Counted from the stretch's first letter, positions 46,023-55,659 are shown. The stretch is DNA of 64,000 nt from Luteibacter yeojuensis (GCF_011742875.1 NZ_JAAQTL010000001.1:2046001-2110000); one strand, 5' to 3'. Notes: generated from the letters alone by a model not told the origin. Numbers and translations are program-made.

Positions 46023-46054
46023 GTCGTTCCACGGTGCGAAGGAAACCGCGGAGG

Positions 46055-46912
46055 CTAAGGGTGCGCGATGGTCGGGCGGCGCGGCCGCACCGCGCGGCGT
46101 GGCAAGCGCCCGTTGCGCGAGAGGTGCAGCCACTGGCGCAGCGCCAGCAGGCCGCCGATCGATTCGATCATCGCGGCGGGCACCCACATGATGACGCCAC
46201 CGATCAGCTGGCCGGTCAGAACGTTCAGGGTGAAGGCGCGCCCGCAGATCTCGAAGATCGGGTAGAGGTCGGTCTTCGAGAACGTGACGATGGCGCCGGC
46301 CACGATCTGCGGCGTCATCGTGATCGCCGGCGACAGCACGCGCCAGCCGGGTGACATGCGACCCGGCGGCTTCGGCCGATGGTCGAGCACCAGCCACCAG
46401 TAAGCCAGGCCGGACACGATCATCGACCAGTTCATCGCGCGGTAGATGCGCCAGTCCAGCATCGCCAGCGTCTGCATGTCCGGGATCAGCCAGACCAGGA
46501 TCAGGGCCACGAAGAACAATGTGACGAAGGCCGGATTGAAGGCCATGGCCGCGAACGTCCGCCACGCAAGCGAGCGCCCTGCCCGCCGCACGCGCACGCG
46601 CCAGGCCAGCGGAAGGCCTGCACGCAGCGCCGTACCTGGATACGCCGCGACGATCAGCAGCGGCGCCAGGTGGTGGAGGAGCACCTGCTGGATGCGGTGC
46701 ATGAAGAATTCGTGCTCGGCGAAATAGTCGAAGTACGTGTGCAGCGACACATAGACCATCGCCATGCCCGCCCAGAACACCACCTGCCGCCTCCCCGGCA
46801 CGCGCAGGCGCCGCGAGCCGCGCGCATACAACCATGCGGTGCCGGCGAAGGCGAGCAGGAATACCCAGGAGAACTCCCAGGGCACGATCCATTTCAGCAC
46901 GACGTCGAGCAT
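46055..46912 (-). CDS. ctaG: Cytochrome c oxidase assembly factor CtaG (caa3 type)
   Basis: Integral membrane protein, 285 aa, with about seven hydrophobic segments. It has the caa3_CtaG pattern: HTYFDYFAEHEFFMHRIQQVLLHHLAPLL, rich in His (about residues 58-86), then MNWSMIVSGLAYWWLVLD and TGQLIGGVIMWVPAA. The family is linked to copper insertion into cytochrome c oxidase. It is the last gene of the operon ATPase-permease-GldG-like-CtaG, starting 4 nt after the GldG-like stop. No cox genes are visible here, so its partner oxidase is elsewhere. Confidence 0.88.
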   Translation of the reverse strand: MLDVVLKWIVPWEFSWVFLLAFAGTAWLYARGSRRLRVPGRRQVVFWAGMAMVYVSLHTYFDYFAEHEFFMHRIQQVLLHHLAPLLIVAAYPGTALRAGLPLAWRVRVRRAGRSLAWRTFAAMAFNPAFVTLFFVALILVWLIPDMQTLAMLDWRIYRAMNWSMIVSGLAYWWLVLDHRPKPPGRMSPGWRVLSPAITMTPQIVAGAIVTFSKTDLYPIFEICGRAFTLNVLTGQLIGGVIMWVPAAMIESIGGLLALRQWLHLSRNGRLPRRAVRPRRPTIAHP

Positions 46913-46916
46913 GACC

Positions 46917-48770
46917 TCAGACCACGCGGCGGCTGCGGCGCGTGCGCCGCCAGCCGTAGATCAGGCCGATCAGGGCGACGATGCCGGGCACCAGCACGAT
47001 GTTGATGAACTTCAGGCGCAGGCCGAGCGCGTCGATCTCCGCGTTCAGCTGGTGCTGCACGTCGCGCAACTCCTTGCCGATGGCGAGCTTGCGCTGCAGG
47101 TACTGCTCCACCTCGCGGCGTTGCTCCACGGTGGCGGTCGCGGCCGCCGGCGAGTTCTTCGCCGGCTGCAGTTCGGCGAGACGGCGCTGCGTCTCGTACA
47201 GTTCGTTCTCCAACTCGCGCTTCTTCACGAGGAACTTGCGGTCGGCGGCGGCCTGCAGCGCACGCACCTTCGTGAAGGGCCGCTGGGAATTCACACGGCC
47301 GCGAATGGACAGCAGCGCCGTCGAGCCGCCGAGGTTGTCGACGATGTTCGCCACGAAGTCGCCGTTGTTCGCGAACGGCGTGAGCTGCTGCTGGCCGAGC
47401 AGCGGCTGCACGTCGATCCAGAGCCGGTCCGACAGCAGGTCGGTGTCGCCCACCAGCACCACCTCGCCCGGCGCCGCGGCCTGCGAGAGGTGGCCTTTCT
47501 CCTCGCGCTCGGGGAAGGCGGAGTGGAACGTGTCGCGCAGGCGCGCCGCGAGCACGTAGCGCTCGTGCGTGGGCGCGTAGTTGTCGAGCAGGGTCGACGG
47601 GTCCGACGCGGCGTCGCGCACGCGCTGTGCGGAAACCACCTCGGCTTCGTCCGAGGTCTGCACCAGCGGCACCAGGCGGGCCTTCGTGTCCGGGGCGAGT
47701 TCGAAGAACCCGGCGGTGGAGAAGTTCACCCGCTGGAGGCTGGCGGTCACCACGTCCTCGTGGTTGAGGTCCTGCGGACCCACGCCGAGCATCGCCGGAT
47801 GCGCGAGGCTGCTGCCGTTCAATTCGATGCTCAGCGCGGCCGACCGGTCGAGTACCACCTTGGTCGGGTCGTACTCGACGCCCCATGCCTCGAACAGGCG
47901 GCGCAGGTCGGAGTCGTGGTCGTCCACCACGCCATGCGAGTCGACCAGCGGCGAGTTGTCCATTTCGGCATCGGGATCGACGAAGACGACGAGATGGCCG
48001 CCGCGCAACACGTACTGGTCGATCGCGTAGAGCGCGTCGTCGGACAGGTGCTTGGGATGGATCAGGAGGAGGACCTTCACCGCGTCGTCGATGTGCGTGA
48101 GGCCGTCGGGATCGATGGTGGTCACATCGGCCAGCTGGTCGAGCTGGCGCAGCACCGTCCAGGCGGGTTCGCCGATCACGAGGTTGCCTTCCACCGGCAA
48201 GGTGCTGATCACGCCAAGCCGCGGCTTCGTGGGCATGCCCAGTTCGTAGAGCAGCTTCACGATGTCGTACTCGACGAAGGCCTCGCGCGCGGGATCGAAG
48301 AAGGGAATGGCCTGCGGCGGCACGTCGCCGGTACCGCCCATGCCGACCAGCCCGAAGAACACCCGCTCGCCGTTGCTGCCGCCCGTGGCGGGCGACAGGC
48401 CATAGCTTTCCGCCGCATCCTCGTCGTCGGAATACGGCACCGGATCGATCACCCTGAAGCGAATGCGTCCGTGCGCGCGCACGGCGATCTCGCGCAGCAT
48501 CTCGTGCACGCGTTGCTCATAGCTGCGCAGCTGCGGAAGGTCGCGGGTCGCGTGCTCGGAGAAATACAGGGTCAGGGTCAGCGGCTTGTGCAGGCCGTCG
48601 ACGATCTTCTGCGTGCCGGGGGTCAGCGTGTACACGCGGTCCGCCGTGAGGTCCATGCGCGCGGTGCGCAGCGACATCGAGCTGATCGCGATCGCCACGA
48701 GGAACAGCGCGGCGATGCCGAGCAGGCTCAGGCGCAGCAGGAAGGAGCGGGAGAGCGTCAGGCTGCGCAT
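46917..48770 (-). CDS. GldG-like ABC-transport auxiliary protein
   Basis: A 617-aa protein from ATG 48768-48770, 2 nt after the permease stop. One N-terminal TM (about 8-28) is followed by a large periplasmic domain (DLTADRVYTLTPGTQKI, LTLYFSE, LGVISTLPVEGN and a GGHLVVFVDPDAE stretch) of the ABC_transp_aux/GldG type, a coiled coil (LENELYETQRRLAELQ), and a C-terminal TM (ALIGLIYGWRR). In gliding bacteria GldA-F-G form an ABC complex. In proteobacteria the role of this trio is unsettled. The open frame extends upstream over the permease, but that part is a shadow. Confidence 0.85.
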   Translation of the reverse strand: MRSLTLSRSFLLRLSLLGIAALFLVAIAISSMSLRTARMDLTADRVYTLTPGTQKIVDGLHKPLTLTLYFSEHATRDLPQLRSYEQRVHEMLREIAVRAHGRIRFRVIDPVPYSDDEDAAESYGLSPATGGSNGERVFFGLVGMGGTGDVPPQAIPFFDPAREAFVEYDIVKLLYELGMPTKPRLGVISTLPVEGNLVIGEPAWTVLRQLDQLADVTTIDPDGLTHIDDAVKVLLLIHPKHLSDDALYAIDQYVLRGGHLVVFVDPDAEMDNSPLVDSHGVVDDHDSDLRRLFEAWGVEYDPTKVVLDRSAALSIELNGSSLAHPAMLGVGPQDLNHEDVVTASLQRVNFSTAGFFELAPDTKARLVPLVQTSDEAEVVSAQRVRDAASDPSTLLDNYAPTHERYVLAARLRDTFHSAFPEREEKGHLSQAAAPGEVVLVGDTDLLSDRLWIDVQPLLGQQQLTPFANNGDFVANIVDNLGGSTALLSIRGRVNSQRPFTKVRALQAAADRKFLVKKRELENELYETQRRLAELQPAKNSPAAATATVEQRREVEQYLQRKLAIGKELRDVQHQLNAEIDALGLRLKFINIVLVPGIVALIGLIYGWRRTRRSRRVV

Positions 48771-48772
48771 GG

Positions 48773-49507
48773 TCAGCGCGTCCGCTTCAGGTCGAGCACG
48801 ACGACGCTGGCGGCCAGCCAGGCGACGATCGTGGCGAAGAAGTACACCAGGTCGCGCAGGTCGAGCACGCCGCGGGCGATCGCGTTCGCGTGGCGGGTGA
48901 TGCTCAACTGGCCCATCGCGCCGAGCAGCTTCGGCGGTATCGAGTCCTGGAAGAAGTCCAGTACCTGCGGCTGGCCGACGAGCAGCAGCAGGAAGCACAC
49001 GGCCGCCGTGAGGATGAACGCGACGATCTGGCTGCGAGTGCTGGTCGACATGCAGGTGCCGATGGCGAGGAACGCGCCGGCCATCAGCCAGCTTCCTACG
49101 TATCCGGCCAGCACGACGCCGTTGTCCGGATCGCCGAGGTAGTTCACGGTGACCCAGATGGGAAAGGTCAGGGCCAGGCAGATGCCGATGAAGCCCCAGG
49201 CCGCGAGGAACTTGCCCAGGACGGCCTGCGAGATCGTCACCGGCAGTGAGAACAGCAATTCCAGCGTCCCGGAAGCCCGCTCCTCCGCCCAGGTGGACAT
49301 CGTCACCGCCGGCACCAGCACGAGGTACAGCCAGGGATGCATGTCGAAGAACGGCTGCAGGTCGGCGAGGCCGCGGTCGTAGAAATCGCCGGTATAGAAG
49401 GTCAGCAGCCCCGCCAGCACCAGGAAGATCACCATGAACACGTAAGCCACGGGGGTGACGAAGTACGACCAGAGTTCGCGGCGCGCGATCGCCATCACCG
49501 CCTTCAT
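48773..49507 (-). CDS. ABC transporter permease (GldF/ABC-2 type)
   Basis: A 244-aa membrane protein with six hydrophobic segments, starting MKAVMAIARRELWSYFVTPV at ATG 49505-49507. WAEERASGTLELLFSLPVT (about 74-92) is the ABC-2 permease hallmark between TM2 and TM3. The start overlaps the ATPase stop as ATGA. It partners the ATPase and the GldG-like protein. Substrate is unknown. Confidence 0.9.
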   Translation of the reverse strand: MKAVMAIARRELWSYFVTPVAYVFMVIFLVLAGLLTFYTGDFYDRGLADLQPFFDMHPWLYLVLVPAVTMSTWAEERASGTLELLFSLPVTISQAVLGKFLAAWGFIGICLALTFPIWVTVNYLGDPDNGVVLAGYVGSWLMAGAFLAIGTCMSTSTRSQIVAFILTAAVCFLLLLVGQPQVLDFFQDSIPPKLLGAMGQLSITRHANAIARGVLDLRDLVYFFATIVAWLAASVVVLDLKRTR

Positions 49508-50436
49508 GCCTGCGCCCCGCGCTGGGTGGTGATCTGGCGGAACACCTCGTCGAGGCGGCCGCGCTCGAGCTGGATTTCCGAGACCTCCAGGTTCTGCGTG
49601 CGCAGCAGGGCCTGCACGTCGTCGAGGATCGGCTGGCCCGCGCGCGGGAACACCGTTACCCGGCCATCCAGCGGATCGACCTCCACCATCGCCACGCCGG
49701 GGATGCGCGCCAGCATCTCGCGGGACACGCCGCTGCCCGCCGCGCTGAACGACACCGCGCCGTGGTAGCGCGAGCGCGCCTCGAGCTCCGCGGGGGTCGC
49801 ATCCGCCAGCAGCCTGCCGTTGGCGATGATCGCGACGCGGTTGCACAGCGCGTGCACCTCTTCGAGGAGGTGCGTGGAAATGAGGATGGTGCGCTCGCGC
49901 GCCATCGCATCGATCAGCATGCGCACGGAATGCTTCTGGTTCGGGTCGAGGCCATCGGTGGGTTCGTCGAGCATGAGCACCGGCGGGTCGTGCAGGATCG
50001 CCTGCGCGAGGCCCACACGACGGCGCAGGCCCTTCGAGAGCGTACCGATCGTCTGCTCCAGCACCTCGTCCAGCTCCAGCCGCATCACCACCTCGTCGAA
50101 GCGGCGGAAGGCCACGTCGCGCTCCAGCCCGCGCACGCGGATCATGAAGACGAGGAACTCGCGGATCGTCATCTCGCCGTAGCTCGGCGCGCCCTCCGGC
50201 AGGTAGCCGAGCGCGCGCTTCGCCGCCAGCGGCTCCCTGCGCACGTCGTGTCCGCACACGCGCGCGGTGCCGGAGGTGGGCGTGAGGAAACCCGCGATCA
50301 TGCGCATGGCGGTGGACTTGCCGGCACCGTTGGGACCGAGCAGGCCCAGCACCTGGCCGGGCTCGGCACGCAGGCTCAGCGAGTCGACCGCAGTCAGCGG
50401 GCCGTAGCAGCGGGTGAGTCGGTCGGTTTCGATCAT
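49504..50436 (-). CDS. ABC transporter ATP-binding protein (GldA type)
   Basis: A 310-aa ATPase from ATG 50434-50436. Walker A GPNGAGKST (about 36-44), Q-loop region, signature LSKGLRRRVGLAQAI (about 135-149) with the LSKG core, Walker B VLMLDEPTDGLDP (about 154-166), and His switch STHLLEE. The C-terminal 90 residues are the extension usual in ABC-2 exporters. It heads the operon ATPase-permease-GldG-like-ctaG. Confidence 0.93.
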   Translation of the reverse strand: MIETDRLTRCYGPLTAVDSLSLRAEPGQVLGLLGPNGAGKSTAMRMIAGFLTPTSGTARVCGHDVRREPLAAKRALGYLPEGAPSYGEMTIREFLVFMIRVRGLERDVAFRRFDEVVMRLELDEVLEQTIGTLSKGLRRRVGLAQAILHDPPVLMLDEPTDGLDPNQKHSVRMLIDAMARERTILISTHLLEEVHALCNRVAIIANGRLLADATPAELEARSRYHGAVSFSAAGSGVSREMLARIPGVAMVEVDPLDGRVTVFPRAGQPILDDVQALLRTQNLEVSEIQLERGRLDEVFRQITTQRGAQA

Positions 50437-50506
50437 CGCAGGCCAGTGTAGCCAAGGACGGGCGACGAATGGGGTGTTGCTTGCCCGGGCGAGAGGCACC
50501 TCCAAA

Positions 50507-50538
50507 CGAAAAGAGCCCCGGGCGATGCCGGGGCTCTT
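50507..50538 (-). terminator. Intrinsic terminator after the SRPBCC gene
   Basis: 11-bp perfect stem AAGAGCCCCGG / CCGGGGCTCTT (50511-50521 and 50528-50538) with a 6-nt loop and, on the minus strand, TTTTCG after it. It lies 20 nt past the stop of the gene at 50558 and separates it from the ABC operon. Confidence 0.9.
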
Positions 50539-50557
50539 CCTTACCTGGGTGCGAGGC

Positions 50558-51940
50558 TTACTGCGCCGCGGTGCCGGCCGGGGCCGGGGTGGTACCGGCC
50601 GGAGCCGGTGCCGTGCCCGCCGGCGCGGGAGCCGTCGACGAACCGGCCGGAGCCGACTCCTCGAGGCCGGGCTGCTTCATGCCCGCTTCCTGTTCCGGCG
50701 TCTGGTCGGGAATGTTGTCGCCCTGCAGCGGCAGGTAGATCTCGAACTTCTGCTCGTCGTAACCCTCGATGGTGCCCTTGTTGTTCACCGGGGCCTTCAC
50801 CTGGATGTCGTACGCGCGGTAGGTCACGTCGTCGAACTTGTAGCCGTGGGTCTGCGAGTAGGCCTCGAGCATCTGGCGGGTCTGCGGCAGACCGGCGCCG
50901 GTGCCGTTCCACTCGGCCGTCAGGGCCTTGCCACCGAAGGCGAGCACGGCCTTGACGTTGCCGTCGACGATCACGCGGCCGAACCTGTCCTTGCTGCCCG
51001 GCGTGGCGGTGGCGGCCGCAGCGGCGGGAGCGGCGGCGGTCGAGGCCTCGGCCGGTGCGGCGTCGAGCGACGGACGCTGGGCGGCGGTGATCTCGACGTC
51101 CTGGCCGTCGATCTTCAGCGTGGTGGTGTCGATCTCGGCAGCCACGTCGAAGGTGTAGTTCTGGTCGCCCCAGTTCGTCGTGAAGGTGATGCGCGGGCTG
51201 ACGATGTTCACGCCCAGCTTCTTCGCCGCCGCCTGGATCTCGGCCATCGCCTTGTCCGACGCGGTGTCGACGTCGTCGAGCGTGCGCGGAGCGGTGGTCG
51301 ACACGAACAGCACCGGCTTGGCAGGCTGTTCGACGATCGAGGGAACCATCTTGCTGTAGTCGATGTTGGGGATCGACGCCATCAGGTTCTGCAGGTTGGA
51401 CAGGCTGAACTGGATCAGCGCGTCCGGATCGCCGTGGATGTAGAGGTTCGAGAAGCGGCTGATGAGGTTGAAGCCGTAATCGACGTCGTACGACCAGTTC
51501 ACCTTCACGAGCTTCTGGCTACGGCCGGCACGCTCGAGCTTGATGGTGAACTTCTTGTTCTCGCCGCGCCAACCGTTCTCCAGGTTCCAGACGATCGTGC
51601 CCTTGCCGGCATCGGAGATCTCGGCGAAGTTCGGATCGATCGAGGCGATTTCCAGCGAGCCGTCGCCCACCTTCTCGTCGCTGGCCTTCCAGGCGATCTT
51701 GGCGCCCGGGCCATAGGCCTTGCCGGACAGTTCGAACTGCACCTTCGGATCGAACGACCGCAGGACGGTGTAGTCCGGGAAGCGGCGGAAGTTGCTGAAA
51801 ACGTCGTAAACCTGGCGCAAATCCTTGCTGATAAGCATTTCGCGCTCGACATGTCCGGTCGAGGGCATGGCCACGCCGACCACGACACCGAGCACGGCGA
51901 CGATGACGAGGGCGACAATAAATTCTAACAGACGCGTCAT
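50558..51940 (-). CDS. Membrane-anchored SRPBCC (polyketide cyclase-like) protein
   Basis: A 460-aa protein with one N-terminal TM (LLEFIVALVIVAVLGVVVGV, 4-23), then an SRPBCC/START-like domain (about 34-180, VEREMLISKDLRQVYDVFSN). A second alpha/beta domain of the GyrI-like effector-binding kind, split by an Ala-rich linker, reaches about residue 415. The last 40 residues are low-complexity repeats of the form T-A-P-A-P-A-G. The domain pair is known from uncharacterised transcription- or transport-linked proteins. Ligand and role are unknown. It is a single gene with its own terminator. Confidence 0.75.
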   Translation of the reverse strand: MTRLLEFIVALVIVAVLGVVVGVAMPSTGHVEREMLISKDLRQVYDVFSNFRRFPDYTVLRSFDPKVQFELSGKAYGPGAKIAWKASDEKVGDGSLEIASIDPNFAEISDAGKGTIVWNLENGWRGENKKFTIKLERAGRSQKLVKVNWSYDVDYGFNLISRFSNLYIHGDPDALIQFSLSNLQNLMASIPNIDYSKMVPSIVEQPAKPVLFVSTTAPRTLDDVDTASDKAMAEIQAAAKKLGVNIVSPRITFTTNWGDQNYTFDVAAEIDTTTLKIDGQDVEITAAQRPSLDAAPAEASTAAAPAAAAATATPGSKDRFGRVIVDGNVKAVLAFGGKALTAEWNGTGAGLPQTRQMLEAYSQTHGYKFDDVTYRAYDIQVKAPVNNKGTIEGYDEQKFEIYLPLQGDNIPDQTPEQEAGMKQPGLEESAPAGSSTAPAPAGTAPAPAGTTPAPAGTAAQ

Positions 51941-52167
51941 TCCACGGATCTCCGAACGTCTTACGAACAGGCTCCACGCGCGGCCATGGACGCCGTGCGG
52001 TCACCCCTGAAGAATCGGCCCGTGGCAGGGGTTCGCCCGCGCCGAAAGAGCCGATGGTACTTGCTAGCGGCGGCGAACGCCATTGGGTGGCCTGCACTTT
52101 TTCTCAAGCCCGCACAAGCCGATTTTCGGCAGGTGCGGCCTTCCCCTGTCGCCCGGTCAGCCTGTGG

Positions 52168-52809
52168 TCAGACGATGCCCAGCTCCAGCGCCTTCAGGAC
52201 CGCCCGCGTACGGTCGCGGACACCCAGCTTGGAGAGGATGTTGGACACGTGGTTCTTCACCGTACCCTCCGCGACGCGCAGGGAATTGGCGATTTCCTTG
52301 TTGCTGTAGCCGCCCGACAGCAGGCGCAGGATCTCCGTCTCACGCTCGGTGAGCGGGTCCGGCTGCTCCAGGCTGGAAAACTGGTTCTGGATCCGACCCA
52401 CGCCCGCCAGCAGGCGCTGCGTGACCATCGGGGCGACCAGGGACCCGCCCGCGGCGACGGTCCGGACGGCCTCGACGAGCTGGTCGAGCGAGACGTCCTT
52501 CAGCAGGTAGCCGCGCGCGCCCGCCTTCAGGCCCGACAGCACCAGCTGGTCGTCGTCGAAGGTGGTCAGGATGATCGTGGGCGGCAGTTCGTTGCGGCCG
52601 CCGAGCGCCTGGAGTACCTCCAGTCCGCTCATGTTCGGCATGCGCAGGTCCAGCAGCACCACGTCCGGACGCACCTGGGGAATGGTCTGTACCGCCTGCG
52701 CGCCATCGGCGCATTCGGCCACGACACGGATGTCGCCGGCCAGGTCGAGCAGGGAGCGGATGCCCTGGCGGACCAGGTTCTGATCGTCAACGAGGCAGAC
52801 GGAGATCAT
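52168..52809 (-). CDS. NarL/FixJ-family response regulator
   Basis: A 213-aa regulator from ATG 52807-52809. The receiver domain (1-120) has phospho-acceptor Asp54 (VVLLDLRMP), acidic pocket DDQ (8-10) and Lys103 region LLKD. The C-terminal LuxR-type HTH (about 148-210) reads LTERETEILRLLSGGYSNKE. The start overlaps the upstream kinase stop as ATGA, so the pair is translationally coupled. The targets are not visible. The arrangement resembles DesK/DesR- or LiaSR-like systems, but no specific pathway is assigned. Confidence 0.93.
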   Translation of the reverse strand: MISVCLVDDQNLVRQGIRSLLDLAGDIRVVAECADGAQAVQTIPQVRPDVVLLDLRMPNMSGLEVLQALGGRNELPPTIILTTFDDDQLVLSGLKAGARGYLLKDVSLDQLVEAVRTVAAGGSLVAPMVTQRLLAGVGRIQNQFSSLEQPDPLTERETEILRLLSGGYSNKEIANSLRVAEGTVKNHVSNILSKLGVRDRTRAVLKALELGIV

Positions 52810-54077
52810 GGAAGATCCTCGGAAGGAACGGAGAGTTTGGCACGCGGCACGTCCTCGGGCTCGTCGCCCAGGGGCGGACCGAATATCTGGCGGGGCGGTG
52901 CGTGGGCCAGCGAGGGCTCCTCGCCCAGCGGCAGGCGGGCGGTCAGGGCGAATCCGCCGGCCGGGTCGGTGCGGAACGTCACCGTGCCGCCGAACTCGGC
53001 AAGCCGCTCGCGCATGCCGGTGAGGCCGTTCCCCGGACGGAACGTCCCGCTCCCGCCGCCGCGGCCGTCGTCGCGGGCGTCGAGGCAGAGCTCGTCCGGC
53101 CCGGTGTGGCGGAAGGTCAGCCAGAGATGGCGGGCGTTGGCGTGCCGCACGGTATTGGTAAGGATTTCCTGCACGCAGCGCAGCAGCACCTGGGCCCGGC
53201 GCGGGTCCTCGACGCCGAAGCGGGGTGGGACGGTCAGGCGCACCTCGAGCCCCGGCACGCCCTCGGTGAGGCTGCGCAGGGCCTGGGTCAGGTCGATGGC
53301 ATCGTCCTGGCGCAGTTCGCTCACTACCTCGCGCACGTCGGAGAGCAGCTGTTTCGCCGTGCTCTGGGCCTTCAGCACGTGCTCGCGGGCCACGTCGTTG
53401 GTGAGGTGGCTGGCCACTTCCAGGTTGAGGCTCAGGGCCGTGAGGTGGTGTCCGACAAGGTCGTGCAGGTCGCGCGCGATGCGCATGCGCTCGGCGATAC
53501 GGGTGGATTCGGCCAGCAGGGCCCGCGTGGCGCGGAGCTCCGAATTCAGGCGACGCAGCTCCTCGCGCTCCTCCGCCTGCTGGCTGGCGACCATGGAGGC
53601 GACGAAGACCAGCGCCGAGAAACCGAAATACAGGCAGGCCTGCATGAGAGCGCTGATGACGCTCCATCCGGGCACCTCGGCGAACACCGGCACCAGGGCC
53701 ACGTGGGCCACCACCATCCAGGCGATGCCCAGGGGCAGGCTGACCAGCCAGGGCACCACCGTGGCCACGATGATCAGCAGCAGCGCGCCCACGCCGCTCT
53801 TGCTCAGCGCGCCGATCGCCAGCGCCGTGCCGGTCAGGATCACCAGCACCGCGACGCGCGTGGCGCCGTTCAGGCGGGCCCCCAGCTGGTTGGTCAGCAG
53901 CCAGTGGACCAGGCCGAAGACAAGGTAGCAGGCGGTCCAGGCCAGGAGCGCGACATCGCCGATCGCGCCCGGCCCGCTGCCGGCGCGCTGCATCGACAGG
54001 GGAAGACCCGCACAGAGGAACACGAAGTACGTCGCGTAGCGGAGCAGGCGGACGTGGTTGAACTGGACCTTGGACAT
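52806..54077 (-). CDS. NarL-type sensor histidine kinase (HisKA_3)
   Basis: A 423-aa kinase with about six N-terminal TM segments (12-30, 43-62, 75-92, 97-115, 118-133, 140-163), no large periplasmic domain, a coiled coil, then the HisKA_3 dimerisation helix with His205 (RIARDLHDLVGHHLTALSL). The ATPase domain follows with N box EILTNTVRHANA and G box DDGRGG. The C-terminus is Pro-rich (PPRQIFGPPLGDE). It overlaps the response-regulator gene by 4 nt. The membrane-embedded input resembles DesK, which senses membrane state. Confidence 0.92.
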   Translation of the reverse strand: MSKVQFNHVRLLRYATYFVFLCAGLPLSMQRAGSGPGAIGDVALLAWTACYLVFGLVHWLLTNQLGARLNGATRVAVLVILTGTALAIGALSKSGVGALLLIIVATVVPWLVSLPLGIAWMVVAHVALVPVFAEVPGWSVISALMQACLYFGFSALVFVASMVASQQAEEREELRRLNSELRATRALLAESTRIAERMRIARDLHDLVGHHLTALSLNLEVASHLTNDVAREHVLKAQSTAKQLLSDVREVVSELRQDDAIDLTQALRSLTEGVPGLEVRLTVPPRFGVEDPRRAQVLLRCVQEILTNTVRHANARHLWLTFRHTGPDELCLDARDDGRGGGSGTFRPGNGLTGMRERLAEFGGTVTFRTDPAGGFALTARLPLGEEPSLAHAPPRQIFGPPLGDEPEDVPRAKLSVPSEDLP

Positions 54078-54268
54078 GTTCGCATCATAGGGCTTCGCGA
54101 GCCCCGCACCACCTGACTGAAGTCACGTGCGCGCAAGCGGCAAGCATCGGCTTTACAACGGTTTTACAAGCCCGGATCGCCCCCCGGCGCGATCCGGGCA
54201 TGCCATAATGCCGCGCATCGCGGCGGCCCGGGGGTCGCCTTTCCACGAACACACAAGCGGAGCAACGA

Positions 54269-54862
54269 ATGGCCCTTGCCATCCGCGACGTGCGCGAGCA
54301 CGACCTGGATGCCGTGCTGGCACTCAACAATGCCGCAGGCACGGGCATCCTCGCCACGGACCTCGACCGGCTGCGTCACCTGTACGAGATCGCCCACTAT
54401 TTCCGCGTAGCCGAGCAGGACGGTCGCATCCTCGGCTTCCTCATCGCGATGCGCCAGGACGCCGATTACGCCAGCCAGAATTTCCGCTGGTTCCAGGCCC
54501 ATTACGAAAGCTTCGTGTATATCGATCGCATCGTGATCGCGTCGCAGTCGCGCGGCCACGGCCTGGGCCGGATCTTTTATTGCGATGTACAGAGCTATGC
54601 AGAGGTACGCGTGCCGCTTTTGACCTGCGAGGTGTTCCTCGAACCCCGCAACGACCAGACCGTGCTCTTCCACGGCACCATGGGTTTCCAGGAAGTGGGC
54701 CAGCAGAAGATGGAAGAAGGCCCCAAGGTGAGCCTGCTCGCCCGCGAGCTGCCCAGCTTCCCCTTCGTTCGCGAGCGTTACCTCGAGCACGGCGGCCTGC
54801 CGAAGGTCGAGTGGCTGGCCGAACGCCAACGTCCCATCGACGGTGTGGGAGCCGCCGCATGA
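54269..54862 (+). CDS. GNAT family N-acetyltransferase
   Basis: A 197-aa protein with a single GNAT domain: FVYIDRIVIASQSRGHGLGRIFY (about 90-112) holds the acetyl-CoA binding loop R-G-x-G-L-G, and NDQTVLFHGTMGFQEVG is the motif B/C region. Substrate is unknown. Its TGA overlaps the ATG of minC (ATGA), so it is made together with MinC. The 190-nt gap to the divergent kinase gene has a strong palindrome (GCCCGGATCGC/GCGATCCGGGC near 54171-54201) but no clear promoter. Confidence 0.85.
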   Translation: MALAIRDVREHDLDAVLALNNAAGTGILATDLDRLRHLYEIAHYFRVAEQDGRILGFLIAMRQDADYASQNFRWFQAHYESFVYIDRIVIASQSRGHGLGRIFYCDVQSYAEVRVPLLTCEVFLEPRNDQTVLFHGTMGFQEVGQQKMEEGPKVSLLARELPSFPFVRERYLEHGGLPKVEWLAERQRPIDGVGAAA

Positions 54863-55629
54863 GCGCCCGCGCCGAATCCCTCGAGGCCGCCTGCGACCTG
54901 CGCTTCGGCCAGGTGGGCATCGCCTGCGTGCGCCTGCGCCGGGTCGATGCCGCCGCGCTGGTGGAAGAACTGGAGCGCCGCGTGCGCTCCGCCCCGCAGA
55001 TGTTCACGCGCGCGGCGGTGGTGCTCGACCTCTCGCACCTCCCGAAGCTGCCCGACGACGGCATGGTCGACGCACTGCTCGAAGCCATCCGCAGCGCCGG
55101 CATGCTGCCGGTCGGCCTCGCCTACGGCACCAGCGAAACCGAAGCCCTCGCCGAACGCATGGGCCTGCCCCTCATCGCCAAGTTCCGCGCCCAGTACGAA
55201 CCGGCGCAGGGCGAGGCCGCCGCACCGGCGCCCGCGCGGGAACCCGCGTCGGCGCGCGCAGCCGCGCCGCTCGCCGACGACACTGCCGGCAACGGCATCG
55301 CGACCGCCCAGCATCACTCGGGCAGCACCGTGCGCTCGGGCCAGCAGGTGTATGCGCGCGACCGCGACCTCGTCGTCACGGCCGGCGTCGCCAATGGCGC
55401 CGAGGTCATCGCCGACGGCTCGATCCACGTTTACGGAAGCCTGCGCGGCCGCGCCATGGCCGGCGCGCAGGGTGACGAATCGGCACGCATCTTCTGCTCC
55501 GACTTCCGCGCCGAACTCGTCGCGATCGCCGGGCACTACCGCGTGTTCGAAGACATGCCCAGGGAATTCGAAGGCCAGCCCGTACAGTGCTGGCTCGACA
55601 ATGGAAAACTCATGATCGCGCGACTCTAA
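54859..55629 (+). CDS. minC: Septum site-determining protein MinC
   Basis: MinC blocks FtsZ assembly away from midcell. The 256-aa product has the N-terminal FtsZ-inhibiting domain (about 8-110), an Ala/Pro-rich linker (about 118-150) and the C-terminal beta-helix (GSTVRSGQQVYARDRDLVV..GSIHVYGSLRGRAMAG) that binds MinD and FtsZ. The start overlaps the GNAT gene. minD follows after 30 nt. Confidence 0.96.
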   Translation: MSARAESLEAACDLRFGQVGIACVRLRRVDAAALVEELERRVRSAPQMFTRAAVVLDLSHLPKLPDDGMVDALLEAIRSAGMLPVGLAYGTSETEALAERMGLPLIAKFRAQYEPAQGEAAAPAPAREPASARAAAPLADDTAGNGIATAQHHSGSTVRSGQQVYARDRDLVVTAGVANGAEVIADGSIHVYGSLRGRAMAGAQGDESARIFCSDFRAELVAIAGHYRVFEDMPREFEGQPVQCWLDNGKLMIARL

Positions 55630-55659
55630 CCAGCGCATTGCAGCACTCGGAGACATCAC

